A stretch of DNA of 64,000 nt from an uncultured Phocaeicola sp. (GTDB lineage Bacteria; Bacteroidota; Bacteroidia; Bacteroidales; Bacteroidaceae). A program made the position numbers and the translations under genes. How positions within the stretch are numbered: the stretch's first letter is position 1; the number at the start of each line of letters is the position of its first letter. Location: positions 1 through 64,000 of the forward strand of contig CANPVZ010000022.1 in the NCBI GenBank assembly GCA_947581855.1, written 5' to 3'. The notes below the pieces were generated by a model. It saw nothing but the letters and a program-made list of their open reading frames with translations, had not been told where the DNA came from and did not search any database. Positions 53,088-62,828 of this stretch are shown here, in pieces.

Positions 53088-55112
53088 ATGACATTTACAC
53101 TACCTAACCGATTGCCCGAATATCCTACCTTTGTGGAAGGTATTCGAAGAGCCCCCGACAGAGGGTATAAACTGACTCCCGCACAAACAGAAACGGCTCT
53201 GAGAAACGCCTTGCGTTACATTCCTGAAAACCTGCACGGACAACTGGCTCCGGAATTCATGGAGGAATTGCTGACACGAGGCAAGATTTATGGTTACCGC
53301 TACCGCCCGCAAGGTGACCTGAAAGCTAAACCCATTGACCAATATAAGGGGAAATGTATCGAAGGAAAAGCATTTCAGGTAATGATAGATAATAACCTGT
53401 GTTTTGATATTGCTTTATATCCTTACGAACTGGTAACGTATGGTGAAACGGGGCAGGTCTGCCAAAACTGGATGCAATACCGACTTATCAAACAATATCT
53501 GGAAGAACTGACCGACGAACAAACATTAGTCGTTGAATCGGGACATCCGCTGGGATTGTTCAAATCGAAACCGGAAGCGCCTCGCGTCATCATTACCAAC
53601 TCTATGATGGTAGGTCTGTTCGACAACCAGAAGGATTGGGAAGTTGCCGCACAAATGGGAGTGGCCAATTACGGGCAAATGACTGCCGGAGGATGGATGT
53701 ATATCGGTCCGCAAGGAATTGTACACGGTACATTCAACACGTTATTAAATGCAGGACGTTTAAAACTCGGCATTCCACAAGATAAGGATTTGCGCGGCCA
53801 CTTCTTTGTATCCTCCGGTTTAGGAGGCATGAGCGGAGCCCAGCCGAAAGCAGCCGAAATAGCCGGGGCTACCGCCATTATTGCCGAAGTGGACGCTTCA
53901 CGCATTGAAACCCGCCACCGCCAGGGATGGGTGCAGCATGTCACTTCCGATTTAAAAGAAGCATACCGCCTGGCAGATGAGTCACTCCAAAAGAAAGAAC
54001 CCTGTTCCATCGCTTACCACGGCAATGTGGTAGACTTATTGGAATATGCTATCCAAAACCAGATACACATCGAGTTGCTGAGCGACCAGACTTCTTGCCA
54101 TGCCGTGTACGAAGGCGGTTATTGTCCCGCAGGAATTTCCTTTGAAGAGCGAACCCGCTTGCTCAAAGAAGACAGGGCAACATTCCGCAAGCTGGTGGAC
54201 GCTTCACTTCGGAAACACTTCGAATGCATTAAACAACTAGTGGGCAAGGGCACTTACTTCTTCGACTATGGCAACTCTTTTATGAAAGCAATCTATGACG
54301 CCGGAGTAAAAGAAATCTCCCGCAACGGCATAGACGAGAAAGACGGTTTCATCTGGCCTTCCTATGTGGAAGATATTATGGGACCGGAACTGTTCGACTA
54401 TGGATACGGCCCGTTCCGGTGGGTATGCCTCAGTGGTAAACACGACGACCTTATCAAAACCGACCACGCCGCTATGGGATGTATCGACCCGAAACGCCGC
54501 GGACAGGATCTCGACAACTGGATATGGATCCGCGATGCGGAAAAAAACAATCTGGTAGTAGGCACTCAAGCCCGCATTCTGTATCAGGATGCGCTGGGAC
54601 GCATGAATATCGCTTTAAAGTTCAACGAAATGGTACGTAACGGAGAAGTGGGCCCCATCATGCTGGGACGCGACCACCACGATGTGAGCGGAACAGATTC
54701 TCCTTTCCGGGAGACCTCCAACATCAAAGACGGAAGCAACGTGATGGCAGATATGGCCGTGCAATGTTTTGCCGGAAACTGTGCACGCGGCATGAGCCTT
54801 GTGGCTCTGCACAACGGCGGCGGAGTAGGCATAGGCAAAGCCATAAACGGAGGCTTCGGCATGGTATGCGACGGCAGCGAACGGGTCGACCGCATCCTGC
54901 GTTCGTCCATGCTTTGGGATGTGATGGGTGGTGTTGCGCGCCGTTCGTGGGCACGCAACGAACATGCCATGGAAACATCAGCGGAGTTTAACCGTACCCA
55001 CGCCGACGGTTATCACATCACCATGCCTTACCTTGCCGACAACGAACTGATAAAAAAAACGCTCGAAGAGAAAGGTATTAAACCGGCACGGATTGACGAG
55101 GCCAAGGATTGA
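53088..55112 (+). CDS. hutU: urocanate hydratase
   Basis: Second step of histidine breakdown: urocanate to 4-imidazolone-5-propionate, using a tightly bound NAD as electrophile. 674 residues from ATG 53088, longer than the 557 of the Bacillus/Pseudomonas enzymes. Recognisable stretches: ESGHPLGLFKSKPEAPRVII, MTAGGWMYIGPQGIVHGTF, the nucleotide-binding FVSSGLGGMSGAQPKAAEIA, the cysteine-containing segment near 425-450 and the C-terminal GRDHHDVSGTDSPFRET with NGGGVGIGKAINGGFGM. First gene of a five-gene operon. Confidence 0.95.
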   Translation: MTFTLPNRLPEYPTFVEGIRRAPDRGYKLTPAQTETALRNALRYIPENLHGQLAPEFMEELLTRGKIYGYRYRPQGDLKAKPIDQYKGKCIEGKAFQVMIDNNLCFDIALYPYELVTYGETGQVCQNWMQYRLIKQYLEELTDEQTLVVESGHPLGLFKSKPEAPRVIITNSMMVGLFDNQKDWEVAAQMGVANYGQMTAGGWMYIGPQGIVHGTFNTLLNAGRLKLGIPQDKDLRGHFFVSSGLGGMSGAQPKAAEIAGATAIIAEVDASRIETRHRQGWVQHVTSDLKEAYRLADESLQKKEPCSIAYHGNVVDLLEYAIQNQIHIELLSDQTSCHAVYEGGYCPAGISFEERTRLLKEDRATFRKLVDASLRKHFECIKQLVGKGTYFFDYGNSFMKAIYDAGVKEISRNGIDEKDGFIWPSYVEDIMGPELFDYGYGPFRWVCLSGKHDDLIKTDHAAMGCIDPKRRGQDLDNWIWIRDAEKNNLVVGTQARILYQDALGRMNIALKFNEMVRNGEVGPIMLGRDHHDVSGTDSPFRETSNIKDGSNVMADMAVQCFAGNCARGMSLVALHNGGGVGIGKAINGGFGMVCDGSERVDRILRSSMLWDVMGGVARRSWARNEHAMETSAEFNRTHADGYHITMPYLADNELIKKTLEEKGIKPARIDEAKD

Positions 55113-55236
55113 CGGATTGAAGAAACCGACGAATCTTTATAACCTATAAAAACAAACAGATTGTCCCTGCTCGGTCTTCGTAACGCAAGAGCGGACAAGG
55201 ATATACCAAAAGAATAACCTACTAAAATCACTCACT

Positions 55237-56139
55237 ATGAGTTGGACAAAAATGATGGAATGCGTTCCCAATTTCAGCGAAGGACGCGACTTAGAAAAGA
55301 TTGATAAGATAGTTTCCCCTTTCCGTGCAAAAGCCGGAGTAAAACTGCTCGACTATAGTAACGACGAAGATCACAACCGCTTGGTCGTAACGGTTGCAGG
55401 CGAACCTGAAGCCTTAAAAGCAGCCGTGATCGAAGCCATCGGTGTCGCCATCGGACTCATCGATCTGAATCATCACCGCGGACAGCACCCGCGCATGGGA
55501 GCAGTAGATGTCGTACCGTTTATCCCTATCAAAGGCTGTACTATGGATGAAGCCATTGCCTTATCCAAGGACGTGGCCAAAGAGGTGGCACAGCGATATC
55601 AACTGCCCGTATTCTTGTATGAGAAATCAGCTTCCGCGCCTCACCGCGAAAACCTCGCCGCCATACGCAAAGGCGAGTTTGAAGGTATGGCCGAGAAAAT
55701 TCACCAGCCCGAATGGCACCCCGACTTCGGACCTGAGGAACGGCATCCGACTGCGGGAACAGTGGCCATAGGCGCACGTATGCCCTTAGTGGCATACAAT
55801 ATCAACCTGAACACGCCTAGCCTGGAGATTGCACAGGACATTGCTAAGAAGATCCGTTTCATCGGAGGCGGACTGCGTTATTGCAAAGCGATGGGCGTAG
55901 AGTTGAAAGAGCGTGGCATCACTCAGGTGTCCATCAACATGACCGACTACACCAAAACAGCACTCTACCGCGCTATGGAAATGGTTCGTTTCGAAGCGCG
56001 CCGCTATGGTGTAAGCGTAGTTGGCAGCGAAATCATCGGTCTGGTTCCGATGGAGGCATTGATAGACACCGCTTCTTATTATCTGGGATTGGAAAACTTC
56101 TCTATGCAACAGATTCTGGAAGCACGCATTATGGAATAA
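55237..56139 (+). CDS. ftcD: glutamate formimidoyltransferase
   Basis: 300 residues: only the transferase part of what is a bifunctional enzyme in mammals. It moves the formimino group from N-formimino-L-glutamate to tetrahydrofolate. N-terminal MECVPNFSEGRDLEKIDKIV, the catalytic-histidine stretch DEDHNRLVVTVAGEP, then HHRGQHPRMGAVDVVPFIPI and LYEKSASAPHRENLAAIRKGE match the family. The cyclodeaminase half is the separate gene fchA downstream. 124-bp gap behind hutU; followed after 18 bp by hutI. Confidence 0.95.
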   Translation: MSWTKMMECVPNFSEGRDLEKIDKIVSPFRAKAGVKLLDYSNDEDHNRLVVTVAGEPEALKAAVIEAIGVAIGLIDLNHHRGQHPRMGAVDVVPFIPIKGCTMDEAIALSKDVAKEVAQRYQLPVFLYEKSASAPHRENLAAIRKGEFEGMAEKIHQPEWHPDFGPEERHPTAGTVAIGARMPLVAYNINLNTPSLEIAQDIAKKIRFIGGGLRYCKAMGVELKERGITQVSINMTDYTKTALYRAMEMVRFEARRYGVSVVGSEIIGLVPMEALIDTASYYLGLENFSMQQILEARIME

Positions 56140-56157
56140 GAACAAGCCACAAACATC

Positions 56158-57399
56158 ATGGATAATAATTTATTAATCATCAACGCGCACATTGTGACCC
56201 CCGTCGGCAGCGGGGCACGCAAGGGAAAAGAGATGAATGAGCTTCTCAACATCCCCTGCGGCACGGTAGAAGTGACCGACGGTATCATCACTTACGCCGG
56301 CCCGAACCGCAAAGGGAAACTTCCCGAAGGCTATAAGGTACTGAATGCCGAAAATCAAATACTGTTGCCGGGCTTCGTAGACTCGCACACCCATTTAGTG
56401 TTTGGCGGATATCGTCCGGAAGAATTTATATGGCGGATGCGCGGCGACAGTTATATGAGCATCATGGAACGCGGAGGCGGTATCGTCAACACCATGAAAG
56501 CAACACGCGAAGCTTCTTTTCATGAACTGAAAGAAAAAGCCGAAAAATATATCCACGCGATGAGCCGCATGGGAGTCACTACCGTCGAGGGTAAAAGCGG
56601 ATACGGATTAGACAAGGAGACGGAATTAAAACAGCTCAAAGTAATGGCAGCCATTAACCGCAATCCCAACAGAAAGGTAGAGATCGCCTCCACTTTTCTC
56701 GGCGCACACGCTTTACCTCCCGAGTACAAGGACCGGGAAGAACGTTACATCGACTTCTTAATTGATGAAATGTTACCTTATATAAGAGAAAACAATCTGG
56801 CAGAGAACTGTGACGTTTTCTGCGAAAAGGGTGTTTTCACGGTAGAACAATCACGCCGGTTACTATCAGCAGCCAAAGAAATGGGATACGGCATCAAGAT
56901 TCACGCAGATGAGATCGTATCGTTCGGCGGCACCGAACTGGCGGCCGAATTACATGCTCTTTCCGCCGACCACTTACTACACGTATCCGACGAAGGAATC
57001 CGCCGCATGGCTGAAAACAATGTAGTGGCTACTTTATTGCCGCTCACGGCCTTTACCCTTCGGGAACCTTATGCACGGGGACGCGAAATGATTGACGCCG
57101 GATGCGCTGTAGCCCTGGCCACCGATCTGAATCCGGGAAGCTGTTTCTCAGGTTCCATCCCGCTCACCTTCGCTCTGGCATGTATTTATATGCACTTCAG
57201 CGTAGAAGAAGCGATTACCGCCCTCACTCTGAACGGTGCGGCGGCCATCAACCGGGCAGAAAGCATCGGCAGTATAGAAGTGGGGAAAAAAGGCGATTTC
57301 GCCTTACTCGGCAGCGACACCTATTCTATGCTCCCTTACTATACCGGAATGAACTCCGTTCAGTGTACCATTAAAGAAGGGAGAATACTTGAAAACTAG
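56158..57399 (+). CDS. hutI: imidazolonepropionase
   Basis: Third step: hydrolysis of 4-imidazolone-5-propionate to N-formimino-L-glutamate. 413 residues, amidohydrolase superfamily: metal-binding HTHLVFGGYRPEEF near residues 79-92 (His-x-His), KSGYGLDKETELKQL, the FLGAHALPPEY segment, the HADE motif in GIKIHADEIVSFGGTELAAE, and ATDLNPGSCFSGSIPLTFAL with the metal-binding aspartate. Normal length. Sits 18 bp behind ftcD. Confidence 0.95.
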   Translation: MDNNLLIINAHIVTPVGSGARKGKEMNELLNIPCGTVEVTDGIITYAGPNRKGKLPEGYKVLNAENQILLPGFVDSHTHLVFGGYRPEEFIWRMRGDSYMSIMERGGGIVNTMKATREASFHELKEKAEKYIHAMSRMGVTTVEGKSGYGLDKETELKQLKVMAAINRNPNRKVEIASTFLGAHALPPEYKDREERYIDFLIDEMLPYIRENNLAENCDVFCEKGVFTVEQSRRLLSAAKEMGYGIKIHADEIVSFGGTELAAELHALSADHLLHVSDEGIRRMAENNVVATLLPLTAFTLREPYARGREMIDAGCAVALATDLNPGSCFSGSIPLTFALACIYMHFSVEEAITALTLNGAAAINRAESIGSIEVGKKGDFALLGSDTYSMLPYYTGMNSVQCTIKEGRILEN

Positions 57400-57426
57400 A
57401 AATAAGTGTTCATCAGGTGTTCTAAA

Positions 57427-57531
57427 ATGAAACCGGACGAACAAAAAAACAATAACAATGAACCAAAGCATAAAAGAGAAAGATTCCCGCCTTGGGTGGA
57501 TAAGCATGAAGAGTTTACCTCCTTTCCGTGA
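57427..57531 (+). CDS. possible 34-residue small protein in the hutI-fchA gap
   Basis: ATG to TGA, MKPDEQKNNNNEPKHKRERF then PPWVDKHEEFTSFP. Charged, no membrane segment, no known family. It starts 28 bp behind hutI in the direction of the operon. There is no clear ribosome binding site. It may be chance; conservation in relatives would decide. Confidence 0.3.
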   Translation: MKPDEQKNNNNEPKHKRERFPPWVDKHEEFTSFP

Positions 57532-57623
57532 AGAACGTTACCTCGTTCAAGTAAAGGCAAAACCGAGTGCTTTTGGTAACACTTTTTCTTTTTAGTTCCA
57601 ATCAACCTAAAACCTCAAACACC

Positions 57624-58253
57624 ATGTTAACAGAATTGACCATAAAAGATTTCTTAGCCCAAACAGCCGGAAACGACCCTGTTCCCGGAGGAGGAAGCAT
57701 ATCAGCCTTAAACGGGGCGTTGGCAACCGCCCTGGCCGAAATGGTAACCGGACTGACTATCGGAAGGAAGAAGTATGCCGAGTATGAAGAAGAAATGAGA
57801 AACCTTGGCGCCCACTTCGAGCAGATACGCCGGCAACTTGTGGAAGATGTCGACCGCGACTCGGAAGCGTACAACCGTGTCTTTGCCGCATTCAAACTCC
57901 CTAAAGAGACGGATGAAGAAAAAGCTGCCCGCACCGCCGCCATTCAGGAAGCAACGAAATATGCCGCCGAAGTGCCGATGGATGTAGCACGCAAAATATG
58001 TGCCGTCCTGCCGCTACTGGAACAAATTGTCTACAAAGGCAACCAGAATGCAATAACCGATGCCTGCGTAGCTACCATGTGCGCCCGTACCGCCATACTG
58101 GGAGCTTTGATGAATGTACGCATCAACCTCTGTTCCATCCAAGATACGGAATATGTTACGCATTTGAAAACGGAAGCTGAAGAGTTGGAACACAAAGCCA
58201 TCGAAACGGAACAACATGTACTGAATCATCTAAAAAACATAGTAGCCTTATGA
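57624..58253 (+). CDS. fchA: formimidoyltetrahydrofolate cyclodeaminase
   Basis: 209 residues from ATG 57624 (an upstream in-frame codon at 57567 would add an atypical extension). Converts 5-formimino-tetrahydrofolate to 5,10-methenyl-tetrahydrofolate plus ammonia, finishing transfer of the histidine C2 carbon to folate. Signature VPGGGSISALNGALATALAE (about 20-39), then MVTGLTIGRKKY and the helices with DVDRDSEAYNRVFAAFKLPK and ALMNVRINLCSI. All-helical fold. The start of hutH overlaps its end by 4 bp. Confidence 0.93.
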   Translation: MLTELTIKDFLAQTAGNDPVPGGGSISALNGALATALAEMVTGLTIGRKKYAEYEEEMRNLGAHFEQIRRQLVEDVDRDSEAYNRVFAAFKLPKETDEEKAARTAAIQEATKYAAEVPMDVARKICAVLPLLEQIVYKGNQNAITDACVATMCARTAILGALMNVRINLCSIQDTEYVTHLKTEAEELEHKAIETEQHVLNHLKNIVAL

Positions 58254-59749
58254 GCAAAAACATATTTCAAATAGGGAACGGTGACCTGACCTTCGAAGAT
58301 ATCGAACGCATCATCAATGAGAATCTTAAACTCGAACTTTCTCCTGCTGCCAAAGAACGTATCCAAAGGTGCCGGGATTATCTGGACTACAAGATTGAGA
58401 CGGCTACCGAACCGTTATACGGCATCACTACAGGGTTCGGTTCGTTATGCAGCCATAATATTTCCCAAGACGAACTCAGTACATTACAAGAGAATCTGGT
58501 TAAAAGCCATGCTTGTAGCGTAGGACAGGAAATGCCGCATGTCATCGTAAAACTCATGTTTCTCTTAAAAGCGCATGCTCTTTCGTTGGGACATAGCGGC
58601 GTGCAAGTCATCACCGTACAACGCATTATCGATTTCTTTAATAACGACGTGATGCCGATTGTTTACGACCGTGGTTCATTGGGCGCATCGGGCGACCTGG
58701 CTCCGCTGGCTAACTTGTTCCTTCCGCTCATCGGAGTGGGCGATGTATATTATAAAGGGAAACGTTGCGAGGCCATCAGTGTACTCGATGAGTTCGGCTG
58801 GGAACCGGTGAAGCTGAAAAGCAAAGAGGGACTGGCATTGCTCAACGGTACACAATTCATGAGCGCCAACGGAGTATTTGCCATTCTGAAAGCGTTCCGC
58901 CTTTCTAAAAAAGCCGACCTGATAGCTGCCATTTCGCTCGAAGCGTTCGACGGACGCCTCGACCCGTTTATGGATTGCATCCAGCAAATGCGTCCGCACA
59001 AAGGACAGATAGAAACCGGCGCCGCATTCCGCAAATTGCTGGAAGGCAGCGAACTGATAAAACAACCCGGCAAGCATGTGCAAGACCCCTACTCGTTCCG
59101 CTGTATTCCACAGGTTCACGGCGCAACCAAAGATGCTATCCGCCATGCATCTTCCGTATTGTTGACAGAGATCAACTCCGTAACGGACAACCCGACCATC
59201 TTTCCGGATGAGGACTTGATTATCTCCGGCGGTAACTTCCACGGACAACCTCTTGCCTTGGTATACGATTATCTAGCTATCGCCATGGCCGAACTGGGCA
59301 ACATCTCGGAACGCCGCGTAGCCCAACTGATTATGGGTTTAAGAGGACTTCCCGAATTCCTAGTGGCCGAACCGGGACTAAACTCCGGCTTTATGATTCC
59401 GCAGTATGCCGCAGCATCGATGGTAAGCCAGAACAAAATGTATTGTTATGCCGCCAGCAGCGACTCTATCGTTTCGAGTAACGGACAGGAAGACCATGTA
59501 AGCATGGGCGCCAATGCGGCAACCAAACTTTATAAAGTAATGGATAACCTGGAACTGATTCTTGCCATCGAGTTGATGAATGCCGCCCAAGGTATCGACT
59601 TCCGCCGTCCGCTGAAGTCGTCTCCATACATCGAACAGTTCCTGAAAGCTTACCGCAACGAAGTACCGTTCATTAAAGAGGACATCGTTATGTACAAAGA
59701 AATACACAAGACGGTGGCTTTTTTGAAACGTTTTAAATGCGATTACTAA
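58250..59749 (+). CDS. hutH: histidine ammonia-lyase
   Basis: First step: removes ammonia from L-histidine to give urocanate. 499 residues. The self-made MIO electrophile comes from Ala146-Ser147-Gly148 in RGSLGASGDLAPLANL; other active-site stretches are EPLYGITTGFGSLCSHNI (with the catalytic Tyr), HALSLGHSGVQ, LLNGTQFMSANGVFAILKAF, the VQDPYSFRCIPQVHGATKDA segment and NFHGQPLALVYD. Last gene of the operon, overlapping fchA by 4 bp, although its reaction comes first. With hutU, hutI, ftcD and fchA it completes the route histidine to glutamate plus C1-folate. Confidence 0.96.
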   Translation: MSKNIFQIGNGDLTFEDIERIINENLKLELSPAAKERIQRCRDYLDYKIETATEPLYGITTGFGSLCSHNISQDELSTLQENLVKSHACSVGQEMPHVIVKLMFLLKAHALSLGHSGVQVITVQRIIDFFNNDVMPIVYDRGSLGASGDLAPLANLFLPLIGVGDVYYKGKRCEAISVLDEFGWEPVKLKSKEGLALLNGTQFMSANGVFAILKAFRLSKKADLIAAISLEAFDGRLDPFMDCIQQMRPHKGQIETGAAFRKLLEGSELIKQPGKHVQDPYSFRCIPQVHGATKDAIRHASSVLLTEINSVTDNPTIFPDEDLIISGGNFHGQPLALVYDYLAIAMAELGNISERRVAQLIMGLRGLPEFLVAEPGLNSGFMIPQYAAASMVSQNKMYCYAASSDSIVSSNGQEDHVSMGANAATKLYKVMDNLELILAIELMNAAQGIDFRRPLKSSPYIEQFLKAYRNEVPFIKEDIVMYKEIHKTVAFLKRFKCDY

Positions 59750-59794
59750 ACAATACGCGTTTTACATTCAAACATATATAGAGGGAGAATAGCT

Positions 59795-59845
59795 GGAAAG
59801 TCTGACCCGTCCGTTTACACGGCAATGTCAGACTTTCTTTTCTTT
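59795..59845 (+). terminator. terminator of the hut operon
   Basis: GAAAGTCTGAC (59797-59807) pairs with GTCAGACTTTC (59827-59837), followed by TTTTCTTTC. Confidence 0.85.
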
Positions 59846-60187
59846 CATAGAATAAACCGCCAGTGTCCGCCAAAAGACCGTAGCCCTCCGGATAGACCGT
59901 CCTTTCGAAGGGTCACAAAGAATCGGGGCAATAAAGAATCAACGGGCACAGGCATTCACTGTTACCCGACGCACATGGCAGGCTAGAGAGAACGATAGGA
60001 CGGATGGTGCAACGAGACATTGCCAATGGAATATGGGGTGTCCGAATTCCACACCCCATACATAGCGATTGTCCGTACCGATAAACGAAGCGAGATGGTT
60101 ACTCAAGTATGGTGAATACAACTACTTGGACACGACGGATAGGGTTTCTTTGGTTTAACCGATACGATTTCTCTAATTTAGCCGATA

Positions 60188-60345
60188 TGGTTTTTCTAGT
60201 TTGATCGTTGCGGCCACTCCAGCCTGGTTAACACAAATGCTCAGATGTGACGGATGTGGTTTCTCTAGTTTGATCGTTGCGGCCACTCCAGCCTAGTTAA
60301 CACAAATGCTCAGATGTGACGGATGAGGTTTCTCTAGCATGGCTG
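60188..60345. repeat. 69-bp tandem repeat, two full copies and partial edges
   Basis: Units start at 60188, 60257 and 60326 (partial) and contain CTAGTTTGATCGTTGCGGCC and TTAACACAAATGCTCAGATG; the two full copies differ at two or three bases. Confidence 0.88.
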
Positions 60346-60347
60346 AT

Positions 60348-60443
60348 GTCAAGCCGTAGACCTATCCAATGTCGAGCCGTAGGCTTGGCACTTGGGGTAG
60401 CCGCAAGCCTACGGCTCAGGAAGTGACAGGCCTACGGCTTGAC
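60348..60443. repeat. nested inverted repeats around AGCCGTAGGCT-type arms
   Basis: Outer arms GTCAAGCCGTAGACC (60348-60362) with GGCCTACGGCTTGAC (60429-60443), one mismatch; inner arms GAGCCGTAGGCTTG (60374-60387) with CAAGCCTACGGCTC (60404-60417), perfect. Confidence 0.8.
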
Positions 60444-60710
60444 CTCCCGCTAACAGGATGAAAGAGTCTCCTAAAAGTATCTCATTCCACACTTTAATAA
60501 AGAAATCCCGCTTCTATGTTTCACCTTTCGCCTCCTCGCCATAATAGTTTACATATCAGTATTTTACTGGAATGAACTCACAAATTACCCTCTCCTCCAC
60601 GACTTCACACGGAGTGAAAACGCCCGATATACCATCTCTTATAAGCACATTATAAATGAATCGGTTTAAATGGTAGGGCGAAACAGGTACCGACTATGGC
60701 CTAATTATAT

Positions 60711-60869
60711 TTTCTGCAATAGTAATGCCCAATCTACACTGAATTTCCGACAGACACCAAGGACAATAAACAACGGTAAGCTCTAAATAATTTTTCCGCA
60801 ATAGTAATGCCAAATCTACACTGAATTTCCTACAGACACTAAAGACAATAAGCAACGGTAAGTTCTAAA
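60711..60869. repeat. 82-bp period duplication
   Basis: 60711-60787 and 60793-60869 share GCAATAGTAATGCC, AATCTACACTGAATTTCC and CAACGGTAAG with about 90% identity. Confidence 0.8.
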
Positions 60870-60974
60870 TTACTACCTAAGACGGAAGACTGTTGTACAG
60901 CGAGTTTACTAAAGGAATTATCTCTCCAGCCAAATTATCTTTCTTTGGAATTTTCATAGATGCGTTTCTATTCG

Positions 60975-60982
60975 TACCTTTG
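60975..60982 (+). promoter_or_regulatory. -7 promoter element of the DUF2264 gene
   Basis: TACCTTTG fits TAnnTTTG, 28 bp before the ATG. Confidence 0.5.
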
Positions 60983-61009
60983 TAACCGTGAAAAAACAAA
61001 AAGAATACC

Positions 61010-62257
61010 ATGAAAATAAGAAAACAAGTATGGCTATTGGTGATAGTTGCATTACTATTGCCCCTTCAGATTTCAACGGCAAAGAAGAAAAAGGAAACAA
61101 ACGACCGTGAATTGTGGGCCGGGGTCCTTTACCGGATGGCAGCTCCGGTACTCAGCAGTATGAGCGAAGGCAAATTGCAGGAAAACATGCAACCGGAGCT
61201 AAGTCCTACTTGGGATGGACGCGACACGCGCGTTACTTACATGGAATGCTTTGGCCGCTTAATGGCGGGACTGGCTCCCTGGCTATCGTTGCCGGATGAC
61301 GATACGGCAGAAGGCCGGCAACGCAAACAACTCCGTGAATGGGCTCTGAAAAGTTACGCGCAAGCTGTCGACCCTCAAAGCAAAGATTACTTATTGTGGC
61401 GCAAAGAAGGGCAGCCATTGGTTGACGCCGCTTATGTGGCGGAAAGTTTTCTACGCGGGTATGACGCACTGTGGATGCCTTTAGATAAACTGACCAAACA
61501 ACGCTATATCAACGAATTCATTCAACTCCGCCGAATCGACCCTCCCTACACAAATTGGTTGTTGTTTTCTTCCACCATAGAATGTTTCCTACGGAAAGCC
61601 GGAGCAAAGAGCGATACATACAGAATCGCTTCTTCTCTCCGAAAAATAGAAGAATGGTACGTAGGTGACGGATGGTATTCCGACGGTCCCGAATTTGCCT
61701 TCGATTATTATAATAGCTTCGTATTGCATCCCATGTATGTAGAGTGTCTGGAGGTTTTTACCAACGGCGGAAAAAGAAACATACGGAACGCTCCCAAATG
61801 CAATTTCCAACACGCATTAAAACGCATGCAGCGGTTCGGTGCCATTTTAGAACGTTTCATCTCGCCTGAAGGAACCTTCCCCGTTTTCGGACGCTCCATC
61901 ACATACCGTACCGGCACGCTGCAACCCCTGGCCCTATTGGCCTGGCGGGAATGGTTGCCTAAGGAACTTCCCAACGGACAAGTCCGTGCAGCTATGACAG
62001 CAGTAATAAAACGCATGTTCGGCGATAACCGGAACTTCAACGACAAAGGTTTCCTGACTTTGGGTTTCAACGGTTCACAACCGCACATTTCCGATTGGTA
62101 TACAAACAATGGCAGTCTCTATATGGCTTCCCTTGCCTTTCTGCCTTTAGGATTGCCTGCCACCCACCCATTCTGGACAGACCGGCCGCAATCTTGGACA
62201 TCTAAAAAAGCATGGGAAGGTGAAGCGTTTCCCAAAGACCATGCTTATTACGAATAA
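61010..62257 (+). CDS. DUF2264 domain protein, exported
   Basis: 415 residues with a signal peptide (about 1-24, ending STA). The body is a DUF2264 domain, an alpha/alpha-barrel-like fold related to polysaccharide-acting enzymes: MECFGRLMAGLAPWLSLPDD, FIQLRRIDPPYTNWLLFSST, WYVGDGWYSDGPEFAFDYYN and FPVFGRSITYRTG. The GDGWYSDG and FGRS stretches look like a substrate cleft. Members occur in plant and glycan-degrading loci of Bacteroidetes; the activity has not been established as far as I know. It stands alone here. Length fits the N-terminal domain form of the family, without the C-terminal extension. Confidence 0.85.
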   Translation: MKIRKQVWLLVIVALLLPLQISTAKKKKETNDRELWAGVLYRMAAPVLSSMSEGKLQENMQPELSPTWDGRDTRVTYMECFGRLMAGLAPWLSLPDDDTAEGRQRKQLREWALKSYAQAVDPQSKDYLLWRKEGQPLVDAAYVAESFLRGYDALWMPLDKLTKQRYINEFIQLRRIDPPYTNWLLFSSTIECFLRKAGAKSDTYRIASSLRKIEEWYVGDGWYSDGPEFAFDYYNSFVLHPMYVECLEVFTNGGKRNIRNAPKCNFQHALKRMQRFGAILERFISPEGTFPVFGRSITYRTGTLQPLALLAWREWLPKELPNGQVRAAMTAVIKRMFGDNRNFNDKGFLTLGFNGSQPHISDWYTNNGSLYMASLAFLPLGLPATHPFWTDRPQSWTSKKAWEGEAFPKDHAYYE

Positions 62258-62460
62258 AGCTATCGTCCTTTTAAACAGCACCCTCCTAGTGCCATCATGG
62301 CAAAATGGTTGTGCACCAAACGGTTTAAGAAACAATTAAAAGGCATATGGAGGAGTTATACTCATCCAATAGGGTATTCAGCAAATCCGGCATGTTGTTT
62401 CGAAAGTTCCCTATCCTGTTTAAAAGTTTTTCATTCCGCAGATCTAAGAAAGATGGTTAT

Positions 62461-62543
62461 GTAGATTTACAAGATATCTATCTTGTAGACTTACAAAATT
62501 GGCATTTCGTAGGTCTACGGAATAGATATTCCGTAGACCTACG
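62461..62543. repeat. two successive 34-36-bp palindromes of one design
   Basis: The second, CGTAGGTCTACGGAATA (62508-62524) with TATTCCGTAGACCTACG (62527-62543), is perfect with a 2-bp centre. The first, centred on GATATCTATC (arms 62461-62476 and 62479-62494), has three mismatches. They are offset by 48 bp. Confidence 0.85.
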
Positions 62544-62799
62544 GGATAACATTTCATAAGTTTCGTTATCGAAAAACACAATTCTTATCACTTACACAGA
62601 TTTTCTCCTAAATTATACTTAAAGAACCGCCCCTCTCATGTAAAAACTTAGGAACTATGCGAACTCTTAATATATTGATTTATATTTTGACAGAAATTCC
62701 TGCTATTTACTTGCAAATATTAATAAAATTTACGAATATTGCCTACACTTTACATCTGGGAATCTTTGATATTAAAAGTTTGTCTACTTCTGATATCCT

Positions 62800-62828
62800 A
62801 AAAGCCTTCCCGATGCACAGGCTTTTTA
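62800..62828 (+). terminator. terminator hairpin
   Basis: AAAAGCC pairs with GGCTTTT around TTCCCGATGCACA, followed by TAAAC. Confidence 0.6.

Larger units (their letters stand above)
59850..60974. other. gene-free, repeat-rich intergenic stretch
   Basis: About 1.1 kb without a supportable gene. It holds the palindrome at 60032-60060 (TATGGGGTGT/ACACCCCATA), a 69-bp tandem repeat, nested inverted repeats and an 82-bp duplication, listed separately. Confidence 0.7.
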
